Shown: in pieces, positions 17,964-30,751 of the stretch
How positions within the stretch are numbered: the first letter of the stretch is position 1
How the letters are laid out: each line of letters starts with the position of its first letter
Source of the DNA: Leeia speluncae
GTDB taxonomy: Bacteria; Pseudomonadota; Gammaproteobacteria; Burkholderiales; Leeiaceae
DNA: 64,000 nucleotides
Direction: 5' to 3'
Assembly: GCF_020564625.1 (NCBI RefSeq)
Contig: NZ_JAJBZT010000002.1
Coordinates: 62,001-126,000, forward strand
The notes under the pieces: model-generated
Database searches by the model: none
Seen by the model: only the letters and a program-made list of their open reading frames with translations
Told to the model about the DNA's origin: nothing
Translations under genes and position numbers: made by a program

Positions 17964-17992
17964 CTATAACAGCGAAAGAAATCCCTTTGCAA
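17964..17992 (-). promoter_or_regulatory. Promoter of glmR-glmS
   Basis: TTGCAA (17992-17987), 17-nt spacer and TTATAG (17969-17964) on the minus strand fit a sigma-70 promoter. The predicted transcript starts about 20 nt before the glmR ATG and runs across the TTTCG repeat. Confidence 0.55.
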
Positions 17993-18014
17993 CCTCTTCT
18001 ATTTTTGAAAAATA

Positions 18015-18047
18015 AAAAGCCTAGCAAGTTCACCCTGCCAGGCTTTT
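18015..18047 (-). terminator. glmU terminator
   Basis: AAAAGCCTGGCA / TGCTAGGCTTTT on the minus strand, with one G-U pair, a 9-nt loop and a following TTTATTTTTC tract, located after the glmU stop. The arms are symmetric enough to work on both strands. Confidence 0.85.
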
Positions 18048-18081
18048 ATTTTCTAAGCATCCTAGTTAATTATTCTATTAA

Positions 18082-19461
18082 TTAGGATGTTTTTTTCACG
18101 GGGCGTTGCCAATTAGATAAGCTAACTTGTTTAGCACGCGCTACCGTCAGTTGCTCTGCGGGCGCAGGCTTAGTAATCGTCGAACCAGCACCAATTGTTG
18201 AACCTGCGCCAATCACGACAGGCGCAACCAACATGCTGCCAGAACCAACAAACGCGCCATCACCTATTTCGGTAAGCGACTTATTGACTCCGTCATAGTT
18301 ACAAGTAATTGTACCCGCACCAATATTGACACCAGATCCAACTAGCGCATCCCCAATATAGCTAAGATGGTTTACCTTACTTCCTAAGCCAACTTGTGAT
18401 TTTTTAATCTCTACAAAGTTACCAATATGCACTTCATCTGCTAATTTAGCCCCCGGTCGCAATCTTGCATACGGACCAATTTTTGCACCTTGCCCCACTT
18501 CAGCACCATCAATATGCGAAAAGGCTGCAATCTTTGTTCCAGCGGCGATTTGGCAATTACTTAGATAACAGTTCGGCCCGATCTCAACATCGTCACCTAA
18601 GATAACACTACCTTCAAAGACACAGTTCACATCAATGACGACATCTTGTCCACAAGTGAGATTGCCTCGAATATCTATTCTCGCGGGGTCAAGCAACATG
18701 ACACCCTTTGTCATCAGCGATAACGCGTTTTGTGACTGATAATGGCGTTCAAGTTCAGCCAGTTGGATTTTATTATTAACGCCGAGTGTTTCCCACTCAT
18801 TCATTGGCTGAACAGTTTGAACAACAAGTCCGTCATGCACCGCCATGCCAATTAAATCCGTTAAATAGTACTCTCCTTGCGCATTATTATTCGTCAACTT
18901 AGACAACCAAGTATGCACATGCGAGTTGGGCAATAACAAAATACCGGTGTTAATTTCATTTATTGCCAGTTGAACTTCTGACGCATCTTTATGTTCAACA
19001 ATGGCTGTTACAGCACCGGCATCATCACGAACAATTCGGCCATAACCAGTAGGGTTAGCAAGAAACTGTGTCAGCAGAACGACCGAAGACTGTTCATCCG
19101 CTACTTTTGCCAACATTTTTTGTAAGGTTTGCTTATCTAGCAACGGCACGTCACCATATAGCACCAGCGAATAACCTGCCGAGGTTAAGTTAGGCGCGGC
19201 GCATTGCATTGCATGACCTGTACCCAACTGGGGCTCCTGCTTAACCCACTCTAGCGCTGGATTAGCCACCGCATCTTTAACTGACTCACCACCGTGACCA
19301 TAAATCACAATCAGCTTTTCTGGAGAAAGCGATTGTGCACAGTCGATGACATGCTCAAGCATTGGCTTGCCACCAATTTGGTGAAGAACTTTAGGCTGTT
19401 TTGAGTACATGCGCGTACCCTTACCGCCCGCTAAAATTACAACGTGTAAAGGTGTAGTCAT
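18082..19461 (-). CDS. glmU: Bifunctional UDP-N-acetylglucosamine pyrophosphorylase / glucosamine-1-phosphate acetyltransferase
   Basis: 459 residues, normal length. The N-terminal nucleotidyltransferase has LAGGKGTRMYS (10-20) and the downstream LYGDVPLL. The C-terminal part is a left-handed beta-helix built of hexapeptides (for example IGPNCYLSNC, GAGTITCNYDG), the acetyltransferase domain. It makes UDP-GlcNAc for peptidoglycan and lipid A. It is separated from glmR by its own terminator and from atpC by the atp terminator, so it is a single transcription unit. Confidence 0.98.
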   Translation of the reverse strand: MTTPLHVVILAGGKGTRMYSKQPKVLHQIGGKPMLEHVIDCAQSLSPEKLIVIYGHGGESVKDAVANPALEWVKQEPQLGTGHAMQCAAPNLTSAGYSLVLYGDVPLLDKQTLQKMLAKVADEQSSVVLLTQFLANPTGYGRIVRDDAGAVTAIVEHKDASEVQLAINEINTGILLLPNSHVHTWLSKLTNNNAQGEYYLTDLIGMAVHDGLVVQTVQPMNEWETLGVNNKIQLAELERHYQSQNALSLMTKGVMLLDPARIDIRGNLTCGQDVVIDVNCVFEGSVILGDDVEIGPNCYLSNCQIAAGTKIAAFSHIDGAEVGQGAKIGPYARLRPGAKLADEVHIGNFVEIKKSQVGLGSKVNHLSYIGDALVGSGVNIGAGTITCNYDGVNKSLTEIGDGAFVGSGSMLVAPVVIGAGSTIGAGSTITKPAPAEQLTVARAKQVSLSNWQRPVKKTS

Positions 19462-19565
19462 TGAATTTCAGGCCAGATTTGGACAAAGAAGAGAAAGAAG
19501 TGAATATACCAGCATCCCGCCAGCTCTGCAGCTAATGGGCTTTCTATCTATGATAGAAAATGCAA

Positions 19566-19589
19566 AAAAGGCAGCCGAAGCTGCCTTTT
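19566..19589 (-). terminator. Terminator of the atp operon
   Basis: A 10-bp perfect stem AAAAGGCAGC/GCTGCCTTTT closed by a TTCG tetraloop on the minus strand and followed by TTTTTTGCATTTTC. It lies about 20 nt after the atpC stop. A textbook intrinsic terminator. Confidence 0.93.
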
Positions 19590-19607
19590 CTGTTTGTCAC
19601 TACACGA

Positions 19608-20033
19608 TCAATGAGACCGTTTGCGCAGCTTGTTGATGGCGGCAAGTTGAGCCACCGCCTCAGCGAGTTCCGCCTGTGCCTTGGCAAGATCCATTGCAGC
19701 AGACTTGTCTTTAAGCGCTTCTTCCGCACGACGCTTCGCTTCAGATGCACGAGCCTCATCAAGGTCTGCACCACGAAGAGCCGTATCAGCTAGCACTGTT
19801 ACGACATGGGGCTGCACCTCCAGCAAGCCACCAGAAACAAAAATATATGTTTCTTCATCAGCATGCTGGAGTTTGATCTTCAGAAGACCAGGTTTCAAAC
19901 GCGTCAACAACGGCGCATGGCGTGGGTAAACACCGATTTCACCTTTTTCTGCTGGTGCAACGATAAACTCGGCTGTACCAGAGAAAATGTTTTGTTCAGC
20001 ACTAACCACATCTACATGCATCGTCATAGCCAT
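19608..20033 (-). CDS. atpC: F1Fo ATP synthase epsilon subunit
   Basis: 141 residues, the central-stalk subunit that couples the c-ring to the catalytic head and inhibits ATP hydrolysis. The N-terminal beta-sandwich has [32 protein letters not shown] and [19 protein letters not shown]; a two-helix C-terminal hairpin follows. Last gene of the atp operon, with a 15-nt gap after atpD. Confidence 0.97.
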   Translation of the reverse strand: MAMTMHVDVVSAEQNIFSGTAEFIVAPAEKGEIGVYPRHAPLLTRLKPGLLKIKLQHADEETYIFVSGGLLEVQPHVVTVLADTALRGADLDEARASEAKRRAEEALKDKSAAMDLAKAQAELAEAVAQLAAINKLRKRSH

Positions 20034-20048
20034 ATTTCACCCGCCTTA

Positions 20049-21467
<1,419 letters not shown>

Positions 21468-21501
21468 TTAAAACCTTTGCGAAGCGAACCTAACCTTCAG
21501 G

Positions 21502-22368
21502 TTAGACCGCTGCTGCCCCCGCAACAATCTCAGACAGTTCTTTTGTAATTGCAGCTTGACGGGTTTTGTTATAAACCAGTTTCAGCTCATCAATCACAGT
21601 ACCTGCGTTGTCAGATGCAGCTTTCATAGCAACCATACGAGCACTTTGCTCAGATGCCATGTTCTCGGCTACAGCCTGGTATACCAAAGCTTCAACATAA
21701 CGAAGCAACAGTTCATCAATCACGATACGAGCATCTGGTTCATACAGATATTCCCAGTTATGGGATTGCTCATTTTTCAGCGTTTCAGCTTTTACTGGCA
21801 GTAATTGCTCAGCAACAGGCTCTTGACGCATTGTGTTGATAAACTTGGTGTATACAACGTGCAGTTCGTCGATTTTGCCTTCGATGAATGCATCCAGCAT
21901 CACCTTCACTGGACCAATTAATTGATCCAAATGCGGTGTGTCACCCAAGTGAGTCGCATTGGATACCACGCTAGCGCCGATACGCTGCATAAAGCCGAAG
22001 CCTTTACCGCCGATTGCACATACATCTACATCGACGTTTTGGCCTTGCCAGGCTTTCATGCGCTGCGTCAACAAACGCAACACGTTGGTATTCAAGCCAC
22101 CACAAAGACCCTTGTCAGAGGTTACTACAATCACACCAACACGTTTAACGGTTGGGCGAGTAACCAAGAAAGGATGCATGTAATCCTTGGTGGCTTGCGA
22201 CAGATTAGCGGCAACGGTGCGGATCTTTTCACCGTAAGGGCGGGCAGCCCGCATCCGGTCTTGCGCACGGCGCATTTTGGATGCGGCAACCATTTCCATC
22301 GCACGAGTGATCTTTTGCGTGTTTTGCACGCTCTTGATCTTGTTGCGAATCTCTTTTCCGCCTGCCAT
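21502..22368 (-). CDS. atpG: F1Fo ATP synthase gamma subunit
   Basis: 288 residues, the rotating central shaft. The N-terminal helix [26 protein letters not shown] and the C-terminal helix ending in [22 protein letters not shown] form the coiled coil; [11 protein letters not shown] is the conserved Rossmann-like segment. The length is normal. Follows atpA after 24 nt. Confidence 0.98.
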   Translation of the reverse strand: MAGGKEIRNKIKSVQNTQKITRAMEMVAASKMRRAQDRMRAARPYGEKIRTVAANLSQATKDYMHPFLVTRPTVKRVGVIVVTSDKGLCGGLNTNVLRLLTQRMKAWQGQNVDVDVCAIGGKGFGFMQRIGASVVSNATHLGDTPHLDQLIGPVKVMLDAFIEGKIDELHVVYTKFINTMRQEPVAEQLLPVKAETLKNEQSHNWEYLYEPDARIVIDELLLRYVEALVYQAVAENMASEQSARMVAMKAASDNAGTVIDELKLVYNKTRQAAITKELSEIVAGAAAV

Positions 22369-22392
22369 AACAGTTCCTGTCCTTGCGTCTGA

Positions 22393-23934
22393 TTAGTAGG
22401 TTGCAGTCTTTTTGAACTCAACCAGCGCAGAAGCTAGTACTTTCTCATTGTCACCAGACAATTCGTTTGTACTGTCAACGTCAGCCAACACTTGTGGGTG
22501 ATTAGCTTTTACGTATGACAAGAAGGCAGCTTCAAATGCCAGACACTTTTCGACAGCAACGTCATCGTAATAACCCTTGTTAACACCGAACAGTGTTAGG
22601 GTCATTTCAGAGACTTTCATTGGCGCGTATTGACCTTGCTTCATCAACTCAGTCACACGACGACCACGCTCCAACTGCTTACGTGTTGCTTCATCCAAAT
22701 CAGAAGCAAACTGAGCAAACGCTGCTAGTTCACGGTACTGTGCCAAGTCGGTACGGATACCACCAGACAACTTTTTAACCGCTTTAGTTTGCGCTGCGCC
22801 ACCCACACGAGAAACAGAAATACCCGCGTTGATCGCTGGACGGATACCAGAGTTGAACAAGTCAGTTTCCAAGAAGATCTGACCGTCAGTAATGGAAATC
22901 ACGTTGGTTGGAACGAATGCAGATACGTCACCAGCTTGGGTTTCAATGATTGGCAATGCGGTTAGAGAACCAGTTTTGCCTTTCACTTCACCGTTGGTTA
23001 GTTTTTCTACATATTCTGCATTTACACGAGCTGCACGCTCTAGCAAACGAGAGTGAATGTAGAATACGTCACCAGGGTACGCTTCACGACCAGGTGGACG
23101 ACGTAACAACAGAGAAATCTGACGGTATGCAACCGCTTGCTTAGACAAATCGTCATAAACAATTAGCGCATCTTCACCGCGATCGCGGAAGTACTCACCC
23201 ATTGCACAACCAGCATAAGGTGCAATGAATTGCATCGCAGCAGATTCAGAAGAAGATGCAGCAACGATGATGGTGTGACCCAATGCGCCGTGCTCTTCCA
23301 ATTTACGTACCACGTTAGCGATAGAAGAAGCCTTCTGGCCAATCGCTACGTAAATACAAATTACACCGGTACCTTTTTGGTTGATGATCGCATCGATCGC
23401 AACCGCTGTTTTACCAGTTTGACGGTCACCAATGATCAACTCACGCTGACCACGACCAACCGGAACCATTGCGTCAATCGCTTTGATACCAGTTTGCATT
23501 GGCTGAGAAACGCTCTGACGAGCAATAACGCCTGGAGCAATCTTCTCGATTGGAGAAGAAGCCTTAGCGTTGATCGGGCCTTTGCCGTCGATTGGTTGAC
23601 CTAGCGCGTTAACCACGCGGCCTACCAATTCAGGACCTACAGGTACTTCTAGAATACGGCCGGTACATTTAACTTCGTTGCCTTCAGTGATGTGCTCATA
23701 ATCGCCCATCACCACAGCACCAACGGAGTCACGCTCCAAGTTCAGTGCTAGACCGAAAGTGTTGTTCGGGAACTCTAACATCTCGCCCTGCATCACGTCT
23801 GATAGACCGTGAACACGAACGATACCGTCAGTTACCGACACAACCGTACCTTGTGTACGAGATTCCGAACCTGCAGACAGGTTCTGGATCTTGTTCTTAA
23901 TCAGCTCGCTGATTTCAGATGGATTCAGTTGCAT
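22393..23934 (-). CDS. atpA: F1Fo ATP synthase alpha subunit
   Basis: 513 residues, the nucleotide-binding non-catalytic subunit of F1. P-loop GDRQTGKT (169-176), [25 protein letters not shown] and the [13 protein letters not shown] segment are conserved. The length matches E. coli (513). Follows atpH after an 8-nt gap. Confidence 0.98.
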   Translation of the reverse strand: MQLNPSEISELIKNKIQNLSAGSESRTQGTVVSVTDGIVRVHGLSDVMQGEMLEFPNNTFGLALNLERDSVGAVVMGDYEHITEGNEVKCTGRILEVPVGPELVGRVVNALGQPIDGKGPINAKASSPIEKIAPGVIARQSVSQPMQTGIKAIDAMVPVGRGQRELIIGDRQTGKTAVAIDAIINQKGTGVICIYVAIGQKASSIANVVRKLEEHGALGHTIIVAASSSESAAMQFIAPYAGCAMGEYFRDRGEDALIVYDDLSKQAVAYRQISLLLRRPPGREAYPGDVFYIHSRLLERAARVNAEYVEKLTNGEVKGKTGSLTALPIIETQAGDVSAFVPTNVISITDGQIFLETDLFNSGIRPAINAGISVSRVGGAAQTKAVKKLSGGIRTDLAQYRELAAFAQFASDLDEATRKQLERGRRVTELMKQGQYAPMKVSEMTLTLFGVNKGYYDDVAVEKCLAFEAAFLSYVKANHPQVLADVDSTNELSGDNEKVLASALVEFKKTATY

Positions 23935-23942
23935 GTTTACTC

Positions 23943-24479
23943 CTAACTTTTGAGCCCATAGGCCATCGCCTGCAGCTTGCCGCGAACGGATGCGTCGACA
24001 ACGACGTCTCCGACAGTGATTTTAACCCCGCCTAATAGTTCAGGGTCTACCGTCACCTGCGCGCGAATCTGGCGATCAAACCGTTTTACCAGTTGGGCTG
24101 TGAGCTCACCTAGTTGGGCATCAGTCAGCGGGAAGGCGGACACGATGCTGGCATCGATAGAGTTTTCTGCCTTGAGCTTTAGCTCGGCAAATTGACGAGA
24201 GATTTCTGGCAACAAGACCAGACGCTTGTTTTCCACAAGCACCCTCACAAAGTTCTTCACTTCTGAAGAGACTTTGTCACTCACGATATCCAGCAGCAGA
24301 GACTCGACCTGCGATCCAGAGATGTTTGGATTGCCGATAACATCAGCAACCTGTTCATTCTGAACCACCGCCACCAACAGACGCAAAGCGTCGTCCCAAG
24401 CAGCCAACTGTCCAAGCTCATTAGATAGCTTGAATGCAGCCTCTGCATATGGGCGCGCAACGGTAACGATTTCTGCCAT
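23943..24479 (-). CDS. atpH: F1Fo ATP synthase delta subunit
   Basis: 178 residues, the peripheral-stalk protein that caps F1. The N-terminal helical domain starts with the typical [14 protein letters not shown], and the C-terminus has the conserved [26 protein letters not shown] pattern. Follows atpF after 5 nt. Confidence 0.97.
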   Translation of the reverse strand: MAEIVTVARPYAEAAFKLSNELGQLAAWDDALRLLVAVVQNEQVADVIGNPNISGSQVESLLLDIVSDKVSSEVKNFVRVLVENKRLVLLPEISRQFAELKLKAENSIDASIVSAFPLTDAQLGELTAQLVKRFDRQIRAQVTVDPELLGGVKITVGDVVVDASVRGKLQAMAYGLKS

Positions 24480-24484
24480 GAGTT

Positions 24485-24955
24485 TTACAATTCCGCTTTG
24501 ATGTTTTCAAGCAAATCAGCATGTGCCTTAGCGTCGATTTCACGACGTAGGATTTTTTCTGCGCCAGTCACTGCAAGAGCAGCTACTTGCTGACGTAGTT
24601 CTTCCTTAGCACGAGCCATTACTTGCTCGACTTCAGCCTCAGCAGCAGCAAGCTGACGCTCACCTTCTGCTTTAGCAGCCTGTTTTGCCTCATCAACAAT
24701 CTGCGCAGCACGTTTTTCTGCCAGAGCGATGATTTCCGCAGCCTGACCTTTTGATTCGCGCAGTTTTTCCGCGGCACGCTTTTCAGCATTTTCTAGGTCA
24801 TGCTTGCCTTTTTCCGCAGCAGCCAGACCTTCAGAAATACGCTTAGCGCGCTCGTCCATCATCTGGGTCAGCGGAGGCCAAACAAACTTCATGGTAAAGA
24901 CCACCAAAATAGCGAAGGTGATCATTTGCCCTAACAACGAGGCATTGATATCCAT
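24485..24955 (-). CDS. atpF: F1Fo ATP synthase subunit b
   Basis: 156 residues, the dimeric peripheral stalk. One N-terminal membrane helix ([26 protein letters not shown]) is followed by a long, highly charged, alanine-rich coiled coil. The length matches E. coli (156). Only one b-type gene is present. Confidence 0.97.
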   Translation of the reverse strand: MDINASLLGQMITFAILVVFTMKFVWPPLTQMMDERAKRISEGLAAAEKGKHDLENAEKRAAEKLRESKGQAAEIIALAEKRAAQIVDEAKQAAKAEGERQLAAAEAEVEQVMARAKEELRQQVAALAVTGAEKILRREIDAKAHADLLENIKAEL

Positions 24956-24992
24956 GTTGTTTTCCTCTCAAGGGTTAATAAAGGACCCTAGA

Positions 24993-25319
<327 letters not shown>

Positions 25320-25345
25320 TTAATACAATTGTTGTCAGATACTGA

Positions 25346-26158
<813 letters not shown>

Positions 26159-26524
26159 TCACCCGTTTTTTCTAATAGATACCAGTACCAGCCAATAGGC
26201 TGCGGTAGCAACAGCAAAGGAACCAATCACCCACCCTGCTGCCACACCTTTAAACCCTATAAACACGACAGCAAACAAAAGTGCTGTCGCAAACATTTTC
26301 AGCATTTCCGCACGAAAATGCGCCCTCATCAAAACTTGAGGGCTTGCAAACTTGGTGCGATAGGCTACTTTGATGTAAAGCAATGCGCCTAAGATCGCGA
26401 TTCCGCCGCCCATTACTGCGCTCAATGCAGCAAAGCCATCTGATAAGACTAGAGCCAACAAAGACATGATTGTCGTTAGCACCAATTGCAAAGCAATTAC
26501 ACTACCCGCTTTGGTACTCTTCAT
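26159..26524 (-). CDS. atpI: ATP synthase subunit I (AtpI)
   Basis: 121 residues with four hydrophobic helices. AtpI helps assemble the c-ring and is usually the first gene of atp operons, as here. GGGIAILGALLYIKVAYR and AEMLKMFATALLFAVVF match the betaproteobacterial type. AGG lies about 9 nt before the ATG. The operon promoter is 45-74 nt upstream. Confidence 0.88.
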   Translation of the reverse strand: MKSTKAGSVIALQLVLTTIMSLLALVLSDGFAALSAVMGGGIAILGALLYIKVAYRTKFASPQVLMRAHFRAEMLKMFATALLFAVVFIGFKGVAAGWVIGSFAVATAAYWLVLVSIRKNG

Positions 26525-26568
26525 TTGTTTACCTAGCTAACAATTTTGGTGGAGCGAAAAACTGCCGG

Positions 26569-26598
26569 ATTATAGCCAAAACAACTACTTCCCGTCAA
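26569..26598 (-). promoter_or_regulatory. Main promoter of the atp operon
   Basis: TTGACG (26598-26593), an 18-nt spacer and a perfect TATAAT (26574-26569) on the minus strand form a near-consensus sigma-70 promoter. The predicted leader before atpI is short, about 35-40 nt. Confidence 0.8.
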
Positions 26599-26647
26599 TT
26601 CCATCTGGCCGTTCATTTATTGATTTTCAATGAGTTACATGACATTG

Positions 26648-27655
26648 CTATGAAAAATTGTAGTTTTTGTACCAGTCTGCAAATTTCGCCAAGCCATCTG
26701 CTAGCGACGTAGATGGGGCAAAGCCGCACAAGCGCTGCAAACGATCGGTATCGGCATAGGTTGCCTCAACATCTCCCGGCTGCATTGGCAAATATTCTTT
26801 TTCTGCTTTTTTACCAATCGCGTTTTCCAACGTCTCGATAAAAGTCATTAACGCCACAGGCTGGTGATTGCCAATATTAAAGACACGATACGGTGCAAAA
26901 CTACTAGCAGCAGTTGGGTGCATTACATCGAATTGCTCATCAGGCGTGGCGGGTTGATCTAGTACGCGCACAACGCCTTCAACAATGTCATCAATAAATG
27001 TGAAGTCTCGCTTAAGGGCGCCATGATTAAAAACAGGAATTTTCTCTCCGGCCAATATTTTTTTAGTAAATGACCAATACGCCATATCCGGACGCCCCCA
27101 TGGGCCATACACAGTAAAGAAGCGGAGCCCTGTAGTAGGGATATTAAATAGGTGGCTATAGGTATGCGCCATTAACTCATTTGATTTTTTGGTTGCGGCA
27201 TAAAGGCTAACTGGATGATCAACAGGATCTGACTCACTAAATGGCACTTTTTTATTTGCACCATAAACACTACTCGAGCTTGCATAGACTAAATGCTGCA
27301 CAGGATATTGTCGGCACGCCTCAAGAATATTTACAAACCCGTGCAAATTACTTGCAACGTAGGCTTTTGGATTTTCTAGCGAATAGCGAACGCCCGCTTG
27401 CGCAGCCAAATTAATAACCGCATCAAACTTTTCTTTTGCAAACAGCAACAGCAATGAAGCCGCATCTGCAATATCCATTTTTTCAAATTGAAACTTTGGC
27501 TCTGCTGATAGCACCTGCAAACGCGCTTCTTTTAATGCAGGATCATAGTAACTATTTAAATTGTCGATTCCATATACCTCATCGCCGCGCGCCAGTAGTT
27601 TTAAGGAAACATGCATACCCACAAAGCCTGCTGCGCCAGTTACTAGAATCTTCAT
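26648..27655 (-). CDS. NAD-dependent sugar-nucleotide epimerase (UDP-glucuronate 4-epimerase type)
   Basis: 335 residues, extended short-chain dehydrogenase. NAD site TGAAGFVG (6-13), catalytic Ser in VYASSSSVYG and the YxxxK pair in LYAATKKSNE; PWGRPDMAYWSFTKKIL and the N-terminal DNLNSYYDPALKEARL are typical of UDP-glucuronate/UDP-galacturonate epimerases of capsule and LPS loci. It overlaps the upstream glycosyltransferase by 4 nt (ATGA), so it is part of a surface polysaccharide pathway. The exact substrate is not certain. Confidence 0.88.
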   Translation of the reverse strand: MKILVTGAAGFVGMHVSLKLLARGDEVYGIDNLNSYYDPALKEARLQVLSAEPKFQFEKMDIADAASLLLLFAKEKFDAVINLAAQAGVRYSLENPKAYVASNLHGFVNILEACRQYPVQHLVYASSSSVYGANKKVPFSESDPVDHPVSLYAATKKSNELMAHTYSHLFNIPTTGLRFFTVYGPWGRPDMAYWSFTKKILAGEKIPVFNHGALKRDFTFIDDIVEGVVRVLDQPATPDEQFDVMHPTAASSFAPYRVFNIGNHQPVALMTFIETLENAIGKKAEKEYLPMQPGDVEATYADTDRLQRLCGFAPSTSLADGLAKFADWYKNYNFS

Positions 27656-28434
27656 TTCACTTCATCCTGTTTAGCGAACTCTCTCGCCTTAACGTATTTA
27701 AAAAAGCTATTTAAACAACCGATGGTAATGTGCACAAACCCGGGAAATCCATCTTGCCAACCCCTGCGAATCACATACATTTTAAAGAACCGTATCCATG
27801 GGGAAAGTACGACTTTCACGACTGATGGTACTTTGCCTTTTTTATACATTGCTTCTGCCTGAAGCGTTGTGTAGCGATTTTGTTTCTCTAGGTAATTAGC
27901 AATCGTTTCGGCAGTATCATGCATGATATCCCCCTGCAAAACACCTATCGGAGAACTTGTCACAACATGCTCATGCACCAAATCATTCGACCAATTTGCT
28001 GCCTGACGATTAAATAGTCGGATATTAAAGTCTGGATAGCCTTCTCCATGTCTTAGCCATCGCCCCATGAACCGATTGCAACGAGGCATTTGATAGACAA
28101 GAAATTTTGGCGATTTGAACTCTGCAATAATCGCGGCTTTTAGTTTTTCACTAATTCGTTCATCCGCATCTAGACATAACACCCAATCTGTTTTGGATTG
28201 TCCGACAGCAAACTTTTTTTGCGGACCAAATCCGAGCCAAGACTGGTGCAATAGTGTCACACCAAATGAATTGGCAATCTCGATAGTGTCGTCTTCACTA
28301 CCTGAATCGACCACGATGATTTCCTGACAAAAAGCCAATGACTTTAAACAATCAGCTAGTTGGGTTGCCGCATTTTTAGTGATGATAACCGCCGTTAGGG
28401 CGATTTTTTCTGAGCGAGCGAGAGATGATGACAT
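27652..28434 (-). CDS. Family 2 glycosyltransferase, WaaE/KdtX-like
   Basis: 260 residues. GT-A fold with TAVIITKNAATQLADCLKSL, VVDSGSEDDT, and the metal-binding DADERIS; PRCNRFMGRWLRHGEGYPD is typical of the WaaE group, which adds a beta-1,4-glucose to heptose I of the LPS inner core. It is divergent from waaC-waaA, which supports a core-LPS role. The C-terminus contains a short hydrophobic stretch and basic residues for membrane association. Specific sugar and acceptor are inferred from the family. Confidence 0.82.
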   Translation of the reverse strand: MSSSLARSEKIALTAVIITKNAATQLADCLKSLAFCQEIIVVDSGSEDDTIEIANSFGVTLLHQSWLGFGPQKKFAVGQSKTDWVLCLDADERISEKLKAAIIAEFKSPKFLVYQMPRCNRFMGRWLRHGEGYPDFNIRLFNRQAANWSNDLVHEHVVTSSPIGVLQGDIMHDTAETIANYLEKQNRYTTLQAEAMYKKGKVPSVVKVVLSPWIRFFKMYVIRRGWQDGFPGFVHITIGCLNSFFKYVKAREFAKQDEVK

Positions 28435-28508
28435 AAAGCTGTTGTCGCTTTTCGAGAATTGATCATTTGGAGGAAGATTATAACCGCAAGCTTCGGTACA
28501 ATATACAC

Positions 28509-29483
28509 ATGCCTAAATTTCTCATCGTTCGCATGTCCTCCATGGGGGACTTAATTCATACGCTCCCCGTGATTACGGATATTCGCGAGCACTTTCCAGA
28601 CGCGCAGATTGACTGGGTTGCAGAAGAAGCCTATGTAGAGCTTCCTCGTCTACACCCAGGGGTGAATCACGTTATTTCTATTGCGCTTCGTCGCTGGAGA
28701 AAACAGCTATGGAAAAAAAGTATACGTCAGGAGATGAGGGCATTTTTACAACGCTTGGAGCAAGATCGCTACGATGCGATCATTGATCCGCAAGGCCTAT
28801 TAAAAAGTGTTTGGGTGTGTAAACGCGCACGCGGTCCTTCTTGTGCATTTGACAAAACCAACATTCGCGACAAGTTCGCCCTTCCTTTTTATGATAAGAC
28901 GTTTGCAATTCCAAAAACCGATCATGTCATTACAAAAAATCGAAAGTTAGCTGGACTAGCCCTTGGTTACACGCCTTCTGAAGCGATTCATTACGGCATA
29001 CGCAATGTAAGCCATGCGTTAGATTGGCTACCTAAAACTGCTTTTGCTTGCTTACTTGTTAATACCGCTAGAGCTGCAAAAGAATGGGAAACTCGTCGTT
29101 GGGTTGAGCTTGGGAATAAACTTCATCAAGAAGGCATTCATTCGGTATTGACTTGGGGAAGTGCAACAGAAAAAGCGCGAGCCGAAGAAATTGCGAAGCA
29201 AATACCGAATTGCACTATTGCACCAAAACTAAGCCTAATGGATGCCACATCGATGCTATCCAATTCGATGATTACAATTGGTGTAGACACCGGTTTTACG
29301 CATATTGCTAATGCGGTAGAAACACCGACCATTGCTATTTTTTGTGACAGTGACCCCAATCATGCGGGTGTAATTGGCGATCAGTACGTAGCCAACCTTG
29401 GCGGCATACAGGTTCAACCTTCGGTGGATGAAGTTTGGCAACATGTAGCAAATGCGCTTCATTTATCTAGCAAGAGTCAGTAA
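28509..29483 (+). CDS. waaC: Lipopolysaccharide heptosyltransferase I
   Basis: 324 residues; ATG at 28509 begins the conserved MPKFLIVRMSSMGDLIHTLP, while the frame is open from 28467. Adds the first L,D-heptose to Kdo of lipid A. The GT-B C-domain has the donor-binding GVDTGFTHIANAVETPTIAIF. The Shine-Dalgarno is weak. The stop overlaps the waaA start (TAATG). Confidence 0.93.
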   Translation: MPKFLIVRMSSMGDLIHTLPVITDIREHFPDAQIDWVAEEAYVELPRLHPGVNHVISIALRRWRKQLWKKSIRQEMRAFLQRLEQDRYDAIIDPQGLLKSVWVCKRARGPSCAFDKTNIRDKFALPFYDKTFAIPKTDHVITKNRKLAGLALGYTPSEAIHYGIRNVSHALDWLPKTAFACLLVNTARAAKEWETRRWVELGNKLHQEGIHSVLTWGSATEKARAEEIAKQIPNCTIAPKLSLMDATSMLSNSMITIGVDTGFTHIANAVETPTIAIFCDSDPNHAGVIGDQYVANLGGIQVQPSVDEVWQHVANALHLSSKSQ

Positions 29484-30751
29484 TGGCATTATTTTTGTAT
29501 CGTATAGTTTGGATCATCTTACTGCCCTTTGCCCTTTTAAGAGTTTGGCTAAGGGGCAAGAAAGAACCCGCTTACCGATTACATTGGCAACAGCGCCTTG
29601 GTATATATCCAAAATTTCCCCAAAAAAAACCGATCATCTGGATTCATGCGGTTTCTTTGGGTGAGACGCGCGCAGCGCAACCACTCGTCATCTCACTAAA
29701 AAACAAATACCCAAATCATCATTTATTGATCACCCACATGACCGCAACCGGGAGAACTGCAGCGGAATCGTTGTATGGAGAGTTTGCAACGATTGCCACA
29801 CTACCCTACGATTTATCTTGGCTGATGAGCCGCTTCTTTCAGCATTTTAAGCCAGCTATTGGCATTATCATGGAAACGGAAGTCTGGCCAGCGCTTTGCC
29901 AAACCGCAGCAAAAAATGGTATTCCTTTAGCCCTAGTAAATGCGCGACTGTCAGCCAAGTCAGCCAGAGGTTACCAACGCTTTAGCGCATTATTAAGCCC
30001 CGCCTTGAAACAGTTTTCGTTGATTTGTGCTCAAAGTAGCGATGATCAAGAGCGCCTATCCAATCTTGGAGCGAACCACATTCATGTTTGTGGCAATTTA
30101 AAATTTGATGTACAGCCGTCAGACGCACAAATAGAGTTAGGATTAACATTCAAAACGAAGCTTAATCGTCGCCCAGCCTTTTTATTTGCGAGCAGCCGCG
30201 AAGGGGAAGAGGCATTAATTCTAAGCGAGTGGAAACAAAGTAATCTTCGACACAAAGCCATACTGATTATCGTCCCGCGACACCCTCAGCGATTTGATGA
30301 AGTAGCAGACTGCATTACTGCCCATGAGCTCTCATTCATAAAACGGTCTTCTATCGTTTCTTCAGAAGAAATACAAGATACGGTAGAAGTTTTACTAGGC
30401 GATAGCATGGGGGAAATGGGTGCATATTACACCGCAAGCGACTTGTGCCTAATTGGTGGTAGCCTTGCACCGCTGGGTGGTCAGAACCTCATCGAAGCAG
30501 CTGCCTATGGCTGCCCAAGTTTATTTGGCCCACACATGTTTAATTTTGCTGAAGCGAGCAAGGCTGCACTGACGGCAGGCGCCTCAAAAGAAGTTGCTGA
30601 TGTAAAAAATGCGCTACTGACTGCTGAACAGCTATTGAGTGATAACGCCGCAATTCTTTCCATGCGAAACAACGCACATCAGTTTGCGAAGGCGCACCAA
30701 GGAGCAACTCAGAAGATCGTCGGCCAACTTGCAAAGTTGATTAATCAATGA
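29483..30751 (+). CDS. waaA: 3-deoxy-D-manno-octulosonic acid (Kdo) transferase
   Basis: 422 residues, inner-membrane associated, transfers Kdo to lipid IVA. N-terminal anchor helix, catalytic Glu in [16 protein letters not shown], then [28 protein letters not shown] and the C-terminal [19 protein letters not shown]; all are family signatures. Coupled to waaC by a 1-nt overlap and to recQ by ATGA. Confidence 0.96.
   Translation: MALFLYRIVWIILLPFALLRVWLRGKKEPAYRLHWQQRLGIYPKFPQKKPIIWIHAVSLGETRAAQPLVISLKNKYPNHHLLITHMTATGRTAAESLYGEFATIATLPYDLSWLMSRFFQHFKPAIGIIMETEVWPALCQTAAKNGIPLALVNARLSAKSARGYQRFSALLSPALKQFSLICAQSSDDQERLSNLGANHIHVCGNLKFDVQPSDAQIELGLTFKTKLNRRPAFLFASSREGEEALILSEWKQSNLRHKAILIIVPRHPQRFDEVADCITAHELSFIKRSSIVSSEEIQDTVEVLLGDSMGEMGAYYTASDLCLIGGSLAPLGGQNLIEAAAYGCPSLFGPHMFNFAEASKAALTAGASKEVADVKNALLTAEQLLSDNAAILSMRNNAHQFAKAHQGATQKIVGQLAKLINQ

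Noticed and set aside
21922-22392. 156-codon plus-strand frame opposite atpG
   Set aside because: A shadow of the conserved atpG reading frame; composition does not look like a real protein.
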